DNA from: Methylobacterium mesophilicum
GTDB lineage: Bacteria > Pseudomonadota > Alphaproteobacteria > Rhizobiales > Beijerinckiaceae
Length of the DNA stretch: 64,000 nt
Direction: 5' to 3'
Assembly: GCF_022179445.1 (NCBI RefSeq)
Contig: NZ_BPQU01000003.1
Location: forward strand, 248,001-312,000
In this document: positions 35,630-44,748 of the stretch, piece after piece
Layout of the letters: each line of letters starts with the position of its first letter
Numbering within the stretch: position 1 is the first letter of the stretch
Program-made: the position numbers and the translations under genes
The notes under the pieces: model-generated
Database searches by the model: none
The model's input: the letters and a program-made list of their open reading frames with translations, nothing else
Told to the model about the DNA's origin: nothing

Positions 35630-36829
35630 ATGACAGGTGAGCGGAAGCCGCGGCGGTCCCGCGGTTTGGTGACGACGATCGTGGCCGTCGCGGTCCTGGG
35701 CGGCGGGGCCTACGGCTACGTGCGCACGACCCAGCGGCCAATCGCCAAGACGAAGGCGGCCGCCCCGATCGCCGTTCCGGTGACGGCCGGGATGGTCGAG
35801 CAGGGTCCGTTCGCGCTGGTGCTGAACGGCCTGGGCACGGTCCAGGCCTACAACACCGTTCAGGTGCGCACCCGGGTCGACGGCGAGATCAACCAGATCG
35901 CGTTCCGCGAGGGGCAGAACGTCCACAAGGGCGACATCCTGGTCCAGATCGACCCGCGCCCCTACCAGGCCACCCTGGACCAGGCGAAGGCCAAGAAGGA
36001 CCAGGACACCGCCAACCTCAACAACGCCAAGGCGGACCTCGTCCGCTACACCGGGCTGGGCGCCTACGCGTCGCGCCAGCAGACCGAGACGCAGACCGCC
36101 CTGGTCGCCCAGTTGACCGCGCAGGTGGCCTCCGATCAGGCCTCCATCGACAACGCCACCACGCAGCTCGGCTACGCGACGATCCGGGCGCCGATCGACG
36201 GCGTCACCGGCTTCCGGCAGGTCGACATCGGCAACATCGTCAACGCCGCGGGGCAGTCGGCGATCGTCACCATCACCCAGGTCGAGCCGATCTTCGTGGT
36301 GTTCACGGCGCCCGAGGACCAGCTGCCCGCGATCGTCGCGGCCCTGCGCGCCGGCGAGGTGCCGGTGGAGGCGCGGACCTCGGATGGCTTGACCAAGCTG
36401 GCGGACGGCAAGCTCGCCCTGTTCAACAACCAGGTCGACACGGCGACCGGCACGATCCGCCTGAAGGCCGTGTTCCAGAACCAGAACCACGCCCTCTGGC
36501 CCGGCCTGTCGGTCTCGACCCGGATGCGGGTGGGCACGGTGGCGGCCGCCACGACGGTGCCGGACGATGCCGTCCAGCACGGGCCCGACGGCCTGTTCGC
36601 CTTCGTGATCGACGAGAGTAACCACGCGCATCAGCGCACGCTGAAGGCGGGGCGCTCCGATTCCGGCAGGACGCAGGTTCTGGGCGGTGACATCAAGCCG
36701 GGCGAGCGGGTGATCACCGCCGGGCAGTACAAGGTGCAGGACGGCAGCCTCGTCGCCGATCCCCGCGCGGCCCACACCGCGCAGGCGGAGACGGGCGCAG
36801 CGGTCCTGTCGGCCGAGGCCAAGCCGTGA
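35630..36829 (+). CDS. RND efflux periplasmic adaptor, MdtA/AcrA-like
   Basis: This 399-residue protein has an N-terminal membrane anchor (GLVTTIVAVAVLGGGAYGYV) with no lipobox cysteine. The membrane fusion protein layout follows: barrel-sandwich strand VQVRTRVDGEINQIAFREGQ, GDILVQIDPRPYQATLDQAK leading into a coiled-coil hairpin (about 115-175), IRAPIDGVTGFRQVDIGNIV, then the beta-barrel domain. MdtA-type wording is strong. It feeds the inner-membrane pump encoded 49 bases downstream. Confidence 0.93.
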   Translation: MTGERKPRRSRGLVTTIVAVAVLGGGAYGYVRTTQRPIAKTKAAAPIAVPVTAGMVEQGPFALVLNGLGTVQAYNTVQVRTRVDGEINQIAFREGQNVHKGDILVQIDPRPYQATLDQAKAKKDQDTANLNNAKADLVRYTGLGAYASRQQTETQTALVAQLTAQVASDQASIDNATTQLGYATIRAPIDGVTGFRQVDIGNIVNAAGQSAIVTITQVEPIFVVFTAPEDQLPAIVAALRAGEVPVEARTSDGLTKLADGKLALFNNQVDTATGTIRLKAVFQNQNHALWPGLSVSTRMRVGTVAAATTVPDDAVQHGPDGLFAFVIDESNHAHQRTLKAGRSDSGRTQVLGGDIKPGERVITAGQYKVQDGSLVADPRAAHTAQAETGAAVLSAEAKP

Positions 36830-36878
36830 TGGGGGCCGGCTCGGACAGGCCGGCCACGATGCCGCAAGAGGGTCTGCG

Positions 36879-39800
36879 ATGAAGGCTGGCATCTCGGCGC
36901 CGTTCATCCGCTTCCCGGTGGCGACCACGCTGATCATGGTCGGCATCCTGTTCCTCGGGATGGTGGCCTACCCGCTGCTCGGCGTCGCGCCGCTGCCGCA
37001 GGTGGATTTCCCGACGATCCAGGTCACCGCGCAATTGCCCGGCGCCAGCCCGGAGACCATGGCCTCCTCGGTGGCGCAGCCCCTGGAGCGGCAATTCTCG
37101 CAGATCCCGGGCGTCGCCCAGATGACCTCGACCAGCTCGCTGGGCATCTCGACGGTCACGGTCCAGTTCGACCTCAACCGCAACATCGACGGCGCGGCCA
37201 GCGACATCCAGGCGGCGATCAACGCGGCCAGCGGGCAGCTGCCGAAGAGCCTGCCGACCCCGCCGACCTACCGCAAGGTGAACCCGGCCGATTCGCCGAT
37301 CCTGCTGCTCTCGGCCACCTCCGACAGCATGCCGCTGATCGACGTGGACGACGCGGTGGACGTGCAGCTCGCCCAGCGCATCAGCCAGATCTCGGGCGTC
37401 GCGCAGGTGTTCATCGGCGGCCAGCAGAAGCCGGCGGTGCGGATCCAGGTCGATCCGGCCAAGCTCGTCGCCAAGGGCCTGTCGCTGGAGGATATCCGCG
37501 CGCCCCTGTCGCTCACCACGGTGAACAACCCGAAGGGCAGCCTCGACGGGGCGAGCCACAGCTACACGATCTACGCCAACGACCAGCTCACCACGGCGCA
37601 GAACTGGAACGACGTGATCGTCGCCTACCGGGACGGCGCCCCGTTGCGGGTGCGGGACATCGGCACCGCGGTCGCCGGCCCCGAGGATACCAAGCAGGCC
37701 GGCTGGACCAACGGTCAGCGCGGCGTGTTCCTGGTGGTGTTCAAGCAGCCCGGCGCCAACGTCATCGACACGGTGGACAGCATCAAGGCGCAGCTGCCGC
37801 GCCTGACCGCAACCCTGCCGGCCGGCATCAAGATCGGCATCCTCAGCGACCGCACGCAGACGATCCGGGCCTCCGTGGAGGACGTGCAGTTCACCCTCCT
37901 GATCACCATCGTGCTGGTGGTCGGGGTGATCTTCGTGTTCCTGCGCAGCTTCTGGGCGACCGTGATCCCGAGCGTGACCGTGCCGCTCGCCCTGCTCGGC
38001 GCCTGCGCGCTGATGTGGCTCGCCGGCTATACCCTCGACAACCTGTCCCTGATGGCGCTGACCATCTCGGTCGGCTTCGTGGTCGACGACGCCATCGTGG
38101 TGCTGGAGAACATCAGCCGCTACGTCGAGGAGGGAATGCGGCCCATGGAGGCCGCGTTCAAGGGCGCGGGCGAGATCGGCTTCACCATCGTCTCCATCTC
38201 GGTCTCGCTGATCGCGGTGCTGATCCCGCTGCTGCTGATGGGCGGCATCATCGGCCGCCTGTTCCGGGAATTTGCCGTCGTCCTGTCGATGACCATCGCG
38301 GTCTCGGCCTTCGTGTCCCTGACGCTGACGCCCATGATGGCGGCGCGGCTCCTGAAGCCCCACGGCACCGGGCACCACGGCCGCCTTTACCGGGCGAGCG
38401 AGGCGGTGTTCGACGGGCTGTTGTCGTCCTACGCGAAGGGCCTCGACCTCGCCCTGCGCTTCCGGTTCGTCACGCTGCTGACCTTCTTCGCGACGCTGGC
38501 GCTGACGGTCCACCTGTTCATCGTCATCCCGAAGGGGTTCTTCCCGCAGCAGGACACCGGCTTCATGATCGGCGTCACCGAGGCGGGGCAGGATGTCTCG
38601 TTCTCGGCGATGAAGACGCTGCAGGAGAAGGTCGGCGCCATCGTCCAGGCCGATCCGGACGTGGCGACGGTGGGCATGTCGCTCGGCGGCAACGGCCAGG
38701 CGCTCAATTCGGGGCGGATGTACATCACGCTCAAGCCCCGCGAGGAGCGCGAGGCCAACGCGTTCCAGATCATCGGCCGCCTGCGGCCGAAGCTGGAGCG
38801 GGTCGAGGGGATCCGCACCTATATCCAGGCCACCCAGGACGTGCGCACAGGCGGCCGGACCTCCCGGACGCAGTTCGAATACACCCTGCAGGACCCGGAT
38901 CTCGCCGAGCTGAACACCTGGGCGCCGCGCATCCTCGACAGGATGAAGACGCTGCCGGAGCTGCGCGACGTCGCCACCGACCAGCAGAACCGCGGCACCA
39001 CCCTGACGCTGGCGATCGACCGCGACGCCGCCTCCCGCTACGGCATCACCCCCCAGCTCATCGACGACACGCTGTACGACGCGTTCGGCCAGCGGCAGAT
39101 CGCGCAGTACTTCACGCAGCTCAACAGCTACCACGTGATCCTGGAGGTGCTGCCGGCCCTCCAGGGCAGCGTCGAGAGCCTCGACAAGATCTACATCAAG
39201 GCGCCGATCGGCGGAGGGCAGGTGCCGCTCGCAGCCTTCGCCCACTGGACGACCGAGCCCGTGGCGCCCCTCGTGGTCAACCACCAGGGCCAGTTCCCCG
39301 CGGTGACGATCAGCTTCAACCTCGCCCCCGACGTCGCGCTCGGGCAGGCGACCGAGGCGATCGGGCAGGCGATGCGCGAGCTTCAGGTGCCACCCACCGT
39401 GGTCACCGGTTTCCAGGGCACCGCGCAGGCGTTCCAGCAATCGCTGTCGACGGTGCCGCTGCTGATCCTGGCGGCCCTGTTCGTGGTCTACCTGATCCTC
39501 GGCATCCTGTACGAGAGCTTCATCCACCCGCTGACGATCCTCTCGACCCTGCCGTCCGCCGGCGTGGGCGCCCTGGCGGTGCTGATGTGGGCGGGGTTCG
39601 ACTTCAGCCTGATCGCGCTGATCGGCATCATCCTCCTCATCGGCATCGTGAAGAAGAACGGCATCATGCTGATCGACTTCGCCATCGTGGCCGAGCGCGA
39701 GGAGGGGCTGAGCCCGGAGGCGGCGATCCGGAAGGCGGCCCTTCTGCGGTTCCGCCCGATCCTGATGACCACCATGGCGGCGCTGCTGGGCGGCATCCCG

Positions 39801-40037
39801 CTGATGCTCGCCACCGGCACCGGCTCCGAGATCCGGCAGCCGCTCGGCTACGCCATGGTCGGCGGGCTGGCCGTGAGCCAGATCCTGACCCTGTTCACCA
39901 CGCCCGTCATCTACGTCTACCTCGACCGGCTGGCGCACCGGTTCTCGTTCCGCGACAGGCCCGAGGCGGTCGACGCGGCGCTCGCCGAGGGCGGCCGGGA
40001 CGACCACGAGGCGCCGACCCTGCGGGCCGCGGAGTGA
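36879..40037 (+). CDS. RND multidrug efflux pump, MdtB/MdtC-like (HAE1 family)
   Basis: This 1052-residue inner-membrane protein has 12 predicted spans with two large periplasmic domains after spans 1 and 7. It starts with the family N-terminus SAPFIRFPVATTLIMVGIL. Span 4 carries the proton-relay aspartates (VGFVVDDAIVVLENISRY), and GFFPQQDTGFMIG marks the second porter domain. The C-terminal repeat has LIGIVKKNGIMLIDFAI. MdtBC-like pumps export dyes, bile-salt-like detergents and antibiotics. Only one pump gene is present and no outer-membrane channel gene follows, so it must share a TolC-like protein encoded elsewhere. Confidence 0.95.
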   Translation: MKAGISAPFIRFPVATTLIMVGILFLGMVAYPLLGVAPLPQVDFPTIQVTAQLPGASPETMASSVAQPLERQFSQIPGVAQMTSTSSLGISTVTVQFDLNRNIDGAASDIQAAINAASGQLPKSLPTPPTYRKVNPADSPILLLSATSDSMPLIDVDDAVDVQLAQRISQISGVAQVFIGGQQKPAVRIQVDPAKLVAKGLSLEDIRAPLSLTTVNNPKGSLDGASHSYTIYANDQLTTAQNWNDVIVAYRDGAPLRVRDIGTAVAGPEDTKQAGWTNGQRGVFLVVFKQPGANVIDTVDSIKAQLPRLTATLPAGIKIGILSDRTQTIRASVEDVQFTLLITIVLVVGVIFVFLRSFWATVIPSVTVPLALLGACALMWLAGYTLDNLSLMALTISVGFVVDDAIVVLENISRYVEEGMRPMEAAFKGAGEIGFTIVSISVSLIAVLIPLLLMGGIIGRLFREFAVVLSMTIAVSAFVSLTLTPMMAARLLKPHGTGHHGRLYRASEAVFDGLLSSYAKGLDLALRFRFVTLLTFFATLALTVHLFIVIPKGFFPQQDTGFMIGVTEAGQDVSFSAMKTLQEKVGAIVQADPDVATVGMSLGGNGQALNSGRMYITLKPREEREANAFQIIGRLRPKLERVEGIRTYIQATQDVRTGGRTSRTQFEYTLQDPDLAELNTWAPRILDRMKTLPELRDVATDQQNRGTTLTLAIDRDAASRYGITPQLIDDTLYDAFGQRQIAQYFTQLNSYHVILEVLPALQGSVESLDKIYIKAPIGGGQVPLAAFAHWTTEPVAPLVVNHQGQFPAVTISFNLAPDVALGQATEAIGQAMRELQVPPTVVTGFQGTAQAFQQSLSTVPLLILAALFVVYLILGILYESFIHPLTILSTLPSAGVGALAVLMWAGFDFSLIALIGIILLIGIVKKNGIMLIDFAIVAEREEGLSPEAAIRKAALLRFRPILMTTMAALLGGIPLMLATGTGSEIRQPLGYAMVGGLAVSQILTLFTTPVIYVYLDRLAHRFSFRDRPEAVDAALAEGGRDDHEAPTLRAAE

Positions 40038-40178
40038 GCTGAGCGATCCTGCGCAAGGCGCACATCGCCGGTCACGTCACCGCGTCGGTGTCACCCCGTC
40101 CCGCTTGGCGCACGCCGCCGCCGACCCAGATCCCCCGGCGGCGGCCCCGCGGGGCCTGATGGAACGCGAAGGCTGCGG

Positions 40179-41315
40179 ATGAACCCGAACCGGCCGCTGA
40201 AAGGGCTGACCGTCCTCGCCCTGGAACAGGCCGTCGCCGCACCCTACTGCACGTCGCGACTGGCCGATGCCGGCGCCCGGGTGATCAAGATCGAGCGGCC
40301 CGAGGGGGATTTCGCCCGGGGCTACGATTCCGCGGTCAACGGGCTCGCGAGCTATTTCGTCTGGCTCAACCGCGGCAAGGAGAGCCTGGTCGCCGACATC
40401 AAGGATCCGGACGATGCCCGGCTGCTGCACGCCATCCTGGAAGGCGCCGACGTGTTCGTGCAGAACCTCGCCCCCGGGGCCGCAGCCCGGGCGGGTTTCG
40501 GCGCGGCGGACTTGCGGGCACGCCATCCGCGCCTGATCACGGTGGACATCACCGGTTACGGCGCCGGCCACGCCTACAGCGACATGAAGGCCTACGACCT
40601 GCTGGTGCAGGCCGAGAGTGGCATGGCCGGCATCACCGGGCATCCGGCCGGCCCGGGCCGGGTCGGCGTCTCGGTCTGCGACATCGCCTGCGGGATGGAC
40701 GCCCATGCCGCGGTTCTGGAGGCGCTGATCGCCCGCTCCATCTCCGACGCGGGCTGCGCCCTGGAGGTCAGCCTGTTCAGCGGCGCGGCCGACTGGATGA
40801 CCGTGCCGCTGCTCTACTTCGAGGGCACCGGCCGGGAGCCCCAGCGCGTGGGCCTCGCCCATCCCACGATCTCGCCCTACGGCGCCTACCCGACCGCCGA
40901 CGGCAGCCTGGTGCTCATCTCGATCCAGAACGAGCGGGAATGGGCGAATTTTTGCGACACGGTGCTGGGCGAGCCGGATTTCGCCCGGGCCGAGGGGTTT
41001 TCGTCGAACAACGCCCGGGTGGCGAACCGCGCCGCCGTCGATCTGCGCGTCGGCGGCGCCCTGGTGCAGCTGAGCCGCGACGCGGCCGCAGCCCGGCTGA
41101 AGGCCGCCGGCACCGCCTACGGGTTCGTCAACACCCTGGCCGACCTCGCCACGCACCCGGCCCTGGTCCGCGCCGAGGTCGAGACCTCGGCGGGCCCGGC
41201 CCGGATCGTCGCCCCGCCGGTCCTGATCGACGGCGAAGTCCGCGCGCTCGGGCGGGTGCCGGACATCGGCGAGCACAGCGAACGGATCCGGCGGGAGTTC
41301 GGGGCAGAGCGGTGA
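40179..41315 (+). CDS. CoA-transferase family III (CaiB/BaiF) protein
   Basis: This 378-residue protein matches the class III CoA-transferase fold: LKGLTVLALEQAVAAPYCTS at the N-terminus, GARVIKIERPEGDFAR, and AYDLLVQAESGMAGITG near residues 140-156 with the catalytic aspartate (AYD) that forms the acyl anhydride. Family members move CoA between carboxylic acids such as formate/oxalate, carnitine, succinate/citramalate and mesaconyl isomers. It lies upstream of SDR, acyl-CoA dehydrogenase and hydratase genes, separated by a 463-base repeat-bearing gap, so it may be the activating enzyme of that pathway. Confidence 0.9.
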   Translation: MNPNRPLKGLTVLALEQAVAAPYCTSRLADAGARVIKIERPEGDFARGYDSAVNGLASYFVWLNRGKESLVADIKDPDDARLLHAILEGADVFVQNLAPGAAARAGFGAADLRARHPRLITVDITGYGAGHAYSDMKAYDLLVQAESGMAGITGHPAGPGRVGVSVCDIACGMDAHAAVLEALIARSISDAGCALEVSLFSGAADWMTVPLLYFEGTGREPQRVGLAHPTISPYGAYPTADGSLVLISIQNEREWANFCDTVLGEPDFARAEGFSSNNARVANRAAVDLRVGGALVQLSRDAAAARLKAAGTAYGFVNTLADLATHPALVRAEVETSAGPARIVAPPVLIDGEVRALGRVPDIGEHSERIRREFGAER

Positions 41316-41778
41316 GTGCGCGTTGCACCAGGAAACCCAGCCGCGCCCTCGTCTTGAGGTGCTTGCGCGAAGCGCGAGCCTCGAAAGAGGCCTCCAGATG
41401 GCGCCGCGATCCCTGGAGGGCTCCTTCGAGGCGACCGCTGCGCGTCCGCACCTCAGAGGCTATGAGTCTTTCAATACATCGCTCGCGACAGTCGATGACG
41501 GACCGCGACATGCCCCCTCTCCCGTGCGGGAGAGGGCTGGGGTGAGGGATCAGGTCTTTCCGGAAAGCGCGCATCCCTCACCCTGTCCCTCTCCCGCACG
41601 GGAGAGGGGACCCGCGGTTCCTGCTGGGGCAATAGGCCCGTCCGGGACCGCTAAGGCGTCGGGTGCATGGGGATCGAAGGGCGATCGATCGAAAGATCCA
41701 GAACCTGTCAGGATGAGGTGGTGGTCTGGAGAGGCGCGAGCGTTGGACACGCTTGAATACAAAAACCGGGAGGAAGCG
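41316..41778. other. Intergenic region with inverted repeat element, 463 bases
   Basis: The gap separates the CoA-transferase and SDR genes. Its centre is a large nested inverted repeat (41513-41610). The preceding stretch 41340-41450 looks like degenerate repetitive intergenic DNA. An in-frame extension of the SDR frame runs back to 41323, but it translates the repeat and is not coding. The SDR promoter should lie in 41615-41770. Confidence 0.55.
41513..41610. repeat. Nested inverted repeat, two copies of CCCTCTCCCG-CGGGAGAGGG
   Basis: Each copy is itself a palindrome: CCCTCTCCCG TG CGGGAGAGGG at 41515-41536 and CCCTCTCCCG CA CGGGAGAGGG at 41587-41608. They are flanked internally by complementary GGGTGAGGGA (41540-41549) and TCCCTCACCC (41574-41583), so the unit can fold as two small hairpins or as one long stem. 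This sequence type recurs between genes in many high-GC proteobacteria, from memory. Confidence 0.7.
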
Positions 41779-42528
41779 ATGAGACTGAACGGAAAAATCG
41801 CGATCGTGACGGGGGCCGGGAGCGGGTTCGGCGCGGGCATCGCCGAGCGCTTTGCCGCCGAGGGCGCGCGCGTCGCCTGCGTGGACATCGACAGGTCGGC
41901 GGCCGAGCGGGTCGCATCAGGCATCGGCGCGAATGCCATCGCGGTCGCCGCCGATGTCGGGGCGGCGGCCGATGTCGAGGCCAGCGTCGCCGAGACCCGG
42001 GAGCGGTTCGGCATCCCGCACATCCTCGTCAACAACGCCGGCACCACCCACCGCAACAAGCCGCTGCTGGAGGTCACCGAGGACGAGTTCGACCGCGTGT
42101 TCCGGGTGAACGTGAAGTCGATCTTCCACTACGTCCGGACAATCGCCCCGCTGATGCGCGACCAGGGCGGCGGCGTGATCCTCAACGTCAGCTCGACGGC
42201 GGCGCTCCGGCCGCGTCCCGGCCTGACCTGGTACAACGCCTCAAAGGGGGCGGCGAGCCTCGCCTCGAAGTCGCTGGCGCTGGAATTGGCCCCCTGGAAG
42301 ATCCGGGTGAACGCCCTGTGCCCGGTGATGGGCGCAACCGCGCTGCTCGAGCATTTCATGGGCGTGCCCGACACCCCGGAGAACCGCGACAAGTTCATCA
42401 GTACGATCCCGCTCGGCCGGATGTCGCGGGCCGAGGACATCGCCGCCGCGGCCCTGTTCCTGGCCTCCGACGAGGCCGAATTCATCACCGGTGTTGACCT
42501 GCCGGTCGATGGCGGCCGCACGGCCTGA
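41779..42528 (+). CDS. Short-chain dehydrogenase/reductase (SDR)
   Basis: The ATG at 41779, with GGGAGGAAGCG in front, gives 249 residues. It is a classical SDR: cofactor motif VTGAGSGFGAGIAERF, CVDIDRS giving an NAD-preferring aspartate after strand 2, NNAGTTH, catalytic serine in NVSSTAALRP, and YNASK. The C-terminal LPVDGGRTA is standard. It probably oxidises a 3-hydroxyacyl or other secondary alcohol intermediate. Eight bases separate it from the acyl-CoA dehydrogenase gene. Confidence 0.92.
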   Translation: MRLNGKIAIVTGAGSGFGAGIAERFAAEGARVACVDIDRSAAERVASGIGANAIAVAADVGAAADVEASVAETRERFGIPHILVNNAGTTHRNKPLLEVTEDEFDRVFRVNVKSIFHYVRTIAPLMRDQGGGVILNVSSTAALRPRPGLTWYNASKGAASLASKSLALELAPWKIRVNALCPVMGATALLEHFMGVPDTPENRDKFISTIPLGRMSRAEDIAAAALFLASDEAEFITGVDLPVDGGRTA

Positions 42529-42536
42529 GGCGCGCG

Positions 42537-43685
42537 ATGGAAGCCTATACCGAGATCCGCGAGGCGGTCGCCAAGCTCTGCGCCGGGTTCCCCGGCCCGT
42601 ACTGGCGCGCCCTCGACCGGGAGATGGCCTACCCGACCGCGTTCGTGACCGCGCTCACCGAGAGCGGCTACCTCTCGGTGCTGATTCCGGAGGACTATGG
42701 CGGGTCCGGCCTGCCGCTCTCCGCTGCCGCGGCGATCCTGGAGGAGGTCCAGCGGGCCGGCTGCAACGGCGGCGCCTGCCATGCGCAGATGTACACGATG
42801 GGCACGCTGCTCCGGCACGGCTCGGAGGCGCAGAAGGCCGCCTACCTGCCGGCCGTCGCCGAGGGCCGCCTGCGGCTCCAGGCCTTCGGGGTGACCGAGC
42901 CGAGTTCCGGCACCGATACCGGCAGCCTGAAGACCACGGCCCGGCGCGACGGGGACCACTACGTCATCAACGGCCAAAAAATCTGGACCAGCCGGGCCGA
43001 GCATTCGGACCTGATGCTGCTCCTAGCCCGCACCACCCCGCGCACCGAGGGCATGAAGCGCACCGACGGCCTGTCGGTGCTGCTCGTCGACATGCGGGAG
43101 GCGGTCGGCCACGGTCTGACCATCCGGCCGATCCGCACCATGATGAACCATGCCACCACGGAGGTCTTCTTCGACAACCTCCGCGTACCGGCCGACAATC
43201 TGATCGGCGAAGAGGGAAAAGGCTTCCGCTACATCCTGTCCGGCATGAATGCCGAGCGCATCCTGATCGCCGCGGAATGCGTCGGCGACGCCAAGTGGTT
43301 CATCGACAGGGCCAGGACCTACGCGGTGGACCGCTCTGTGTTCGGCCGGCCGATCGGCGCCAACCAGGGCGTGCAGTTCCCGATCGCCAAAGCCTACGCC
43401 AACATGCGGGCGGCAGAGTTGATGGTCCGCGAGGCGCTGAGCCTCTACGAATCCGGGACCAATCCCGGCGCGGAGGCCAACATGGCCAAGATGCTCGCCG
43501 CCGACGCCTCGTTCGAGGCCGCCAACGCCTGCATCCAGACCCATGGCGGGTTCGGATTCGCCGAGGAATACGATATCGAGCGCAAGTTCCGCGAGACGCG
43601 CCTGTATCAGGTCGCGCCGATCTCCACGAACCTGATCCTCGCCTACCTGTCCGAGCACGTGCTCGGCCTGCCGCGCGCGTACTGA
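42537..43685 (+). CDS. Acyl-CoA dehydrogenase
   Basis: This 382-residue flavoprotein has the three-domain acyl-CoA dehydrogenase layout. The N-terminal helical domain contains VLIPEDYGGSGLPLSAA. The middle beta domain has QAFGVTEPSSGTDTGSLKTT and YVINGQKIWTSRAEHSD. The C-terminal domain has IQTHGGFGFAEEYDIERKFR, where the glutamate near the end is the likely base. It introduces a double bond into an acyl-CoA; chain type is not readable. It starts eight bases after the SDR stop and ends one base before the hydratase gene. Confidence 0.93.
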   Translation: MEAYTEIREAVAKLCAGFPGPYWRALDREMAYPTAFVTALTESGYLSVLIPEDYGGSGLPLSAAAAILEEVQRAGCNGGACHAQMYTMGTLLRHGSEAQKAAYLPAVAEGRLRLQAFGVTEPSSGTDTGSLKTTARRDGDHYVINGQKIWTSRAEHSDLMLLLARTTPRTEGMKRTDGLSVLLVDMREAVGHGLTIRPIRTMMNHATTEVFFDNLRVPADNLIGEEGKGFRYILSGMNAERILIAAECVGDAKWFIDRARTYAVDRSVFGRPIGANQGVQFPIAKAYANMRAAELMVREALSLYESGTNPGAEANMAKMLAADASFEAANACIQTHGGFGFAEEYDIERKFRETRLYQVAPISTNLILAYLSEHVLGLPRAY

Positions 43686-43686
43686 C

Positions 43687-44520
43687 ATGACCGACCTCGA
43701 AGCCTGGATCGGCCGCACCCGCGAGACCTCGGATCTCGTCACGCCCCGGCTGCGCGCCGAATTCCGCGCGACCTTCACGCCGCATCTCGCCCCGGTCCCG
43801 GACGGGGCGGCGCCGCCGGCCCTGCACTGGTGCCTCGCCCCGGAGACGCCGCCCGCCGACGCCCTCGGCCCGGACGGTCACGCCGCCAAGGGCGGGTTCC
43901 TGCCGCCGGTGCCTCTGCCGCGGCGGATGTGGGCCGGCGGGCAAGTCGAGACGCTGGCCGAGCTGCGCGAGGGCGATCTGGTCACCCGGACCGAGACCGT
44001 GCGCGACGTGGCGTTCAAGGAGGGGCGCAGCGGCCGGCTGTGCTTCGTGACGGTCGAGCACGCGCTCGCCACAGCAAGCGGCGTGGCGATCCGCGAGCGG
44101 CAGGACATCGTCTACCGGGAGGCCGCCGGCGCGCAGACCGGCACCGGGGCCACGGCCGAGCGCGACGACGCGGCCGCCTACGAGCAGGTCTGGGCCGTGC
44201 CGGCGACGCCGACGCTGTTGTTCCGCTACTCGGCCATGACCTTCAACGGCCACCGCTTCCACTACGACCAGCCCTACGCCACGCGCGTCGAGGGCTATGC
44301 CGACCTGGTGGTCCACGGCCCGATCCAGGCGACGCTGCTGATGAATTTGGCCGCGACGCTGCTCGGACGGGTGCCGCGCACCTTCACGCATCGCGGCGTC
44401 TCGCCGCTGACGGCCAACCAGATCTTTCGGATCTGTGGGCGGCGCACCGGGGAGGGGTTCGAGGGCGTCACGTTGGACGAGGCAGGCCGCGTCTGCATGC
44501 GGGCGCGGGCGGCGGTATGA
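43687..44520 (+). CDS. HTD2/FAS1-like dehydratase domain protein (mesaconyl-C4-CoA hydratase-like)
   Basis: This 277-residue protein has two hot-dog domains. The first is degenerate (FLPPVPLPRRMWAGGQVETL, then a CFVTVEHAL strand). The second has the hydratase signature FRYSAMTFNGHRFHYDQPYA near residues 179-198 with the catalytic His/Asp, followed by VVHGPIQATLL. The closest characterised type is mesaconyl-C4-CoA hydratase of the 3-hydroxypropionate bicycle; related proteins serve other branched or dicarboxylic acyl-CoAs. It is the last gene of the SDR-dehydrogenase-hydratase run. Confidence 0.82.
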   Translation: MTDLEAWIGRTRETSDLVTPRLRAEFRATFTPHLAPVPDGAAPPALHWCLAPETPPADALGPDGHAAKGGFLPPVPLPRRMWAGGQVETLAELREGDLVTRTETVRDVAFKEGRSGRLCFVTVEHALATASGVAIRERQDIVYREAAGAQTGTGATAERDDAAAYEQVWAVPATPTLLFRYSAMTFNGHRFHYDQPYATRVEGYADLVVHGPIQATLLMNLAATLLGRVPRTFTHRGVSPLTANQIFRICGRRTGEGFEGVTLDEAGRVCMRARAAV

Positions 44521-44546
44521 ACGCTGACGCCTCGGCGTTCAGCTGG

Positions 44547-44639
44547 CCGTCATTGCGAGCGTAGCGCCGCGACCCAGTGCAGCGCGCGATCTCAGACGTA
44601 GCGCGTCCCTGGGTTGTTGCGCTGCGCTCGCTATGACGG
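44547..44639. repeat. Long imperfect inverted repeat between convergent genes
   Basis: The left end CCGTCATTGCGAGCGTAGCG mirrors the right end, which reads CGCTGCGCTCGC then TATGACGG. Inner parts GACCCAG and CTGGGTT also pair. This CGTCATTGCGAGC type of palindromic unit is widespread between genes in alphaproteobacteria, from memory. Placed between the hydratase gene and the convergent ohr gene, it could end both transcripts. Confidence 0.65.
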
Positions 44640-44748
44640 TTGAGGATGCTCGCCACAGGACGTTGTTCCGTCGACGACCGGAGCCCGAGGGGCGCCCGCA
44701 GGGTCGGCGCTCCTCAGGATCTTCGAACGGACGGGATGACGACCCGGC

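Noticed and set aside
36714-40007. A very long open frame on the minus strand opposite the RND pump gene
   Set aside because: Its translation is low-complexity Arg/Asp/His/Gln-rich sequence with no domain, as expected antisense to a GC3-biased gene. The plus-strand RND protein is unmistakable.
41323-41778. N-terminal extension of the SDR gene back to 41323
   Set aside because: The extension translates a structured intergenic repeat, while the ATG at 41779 has a strong ribosome site and starts at the family N-terminus.
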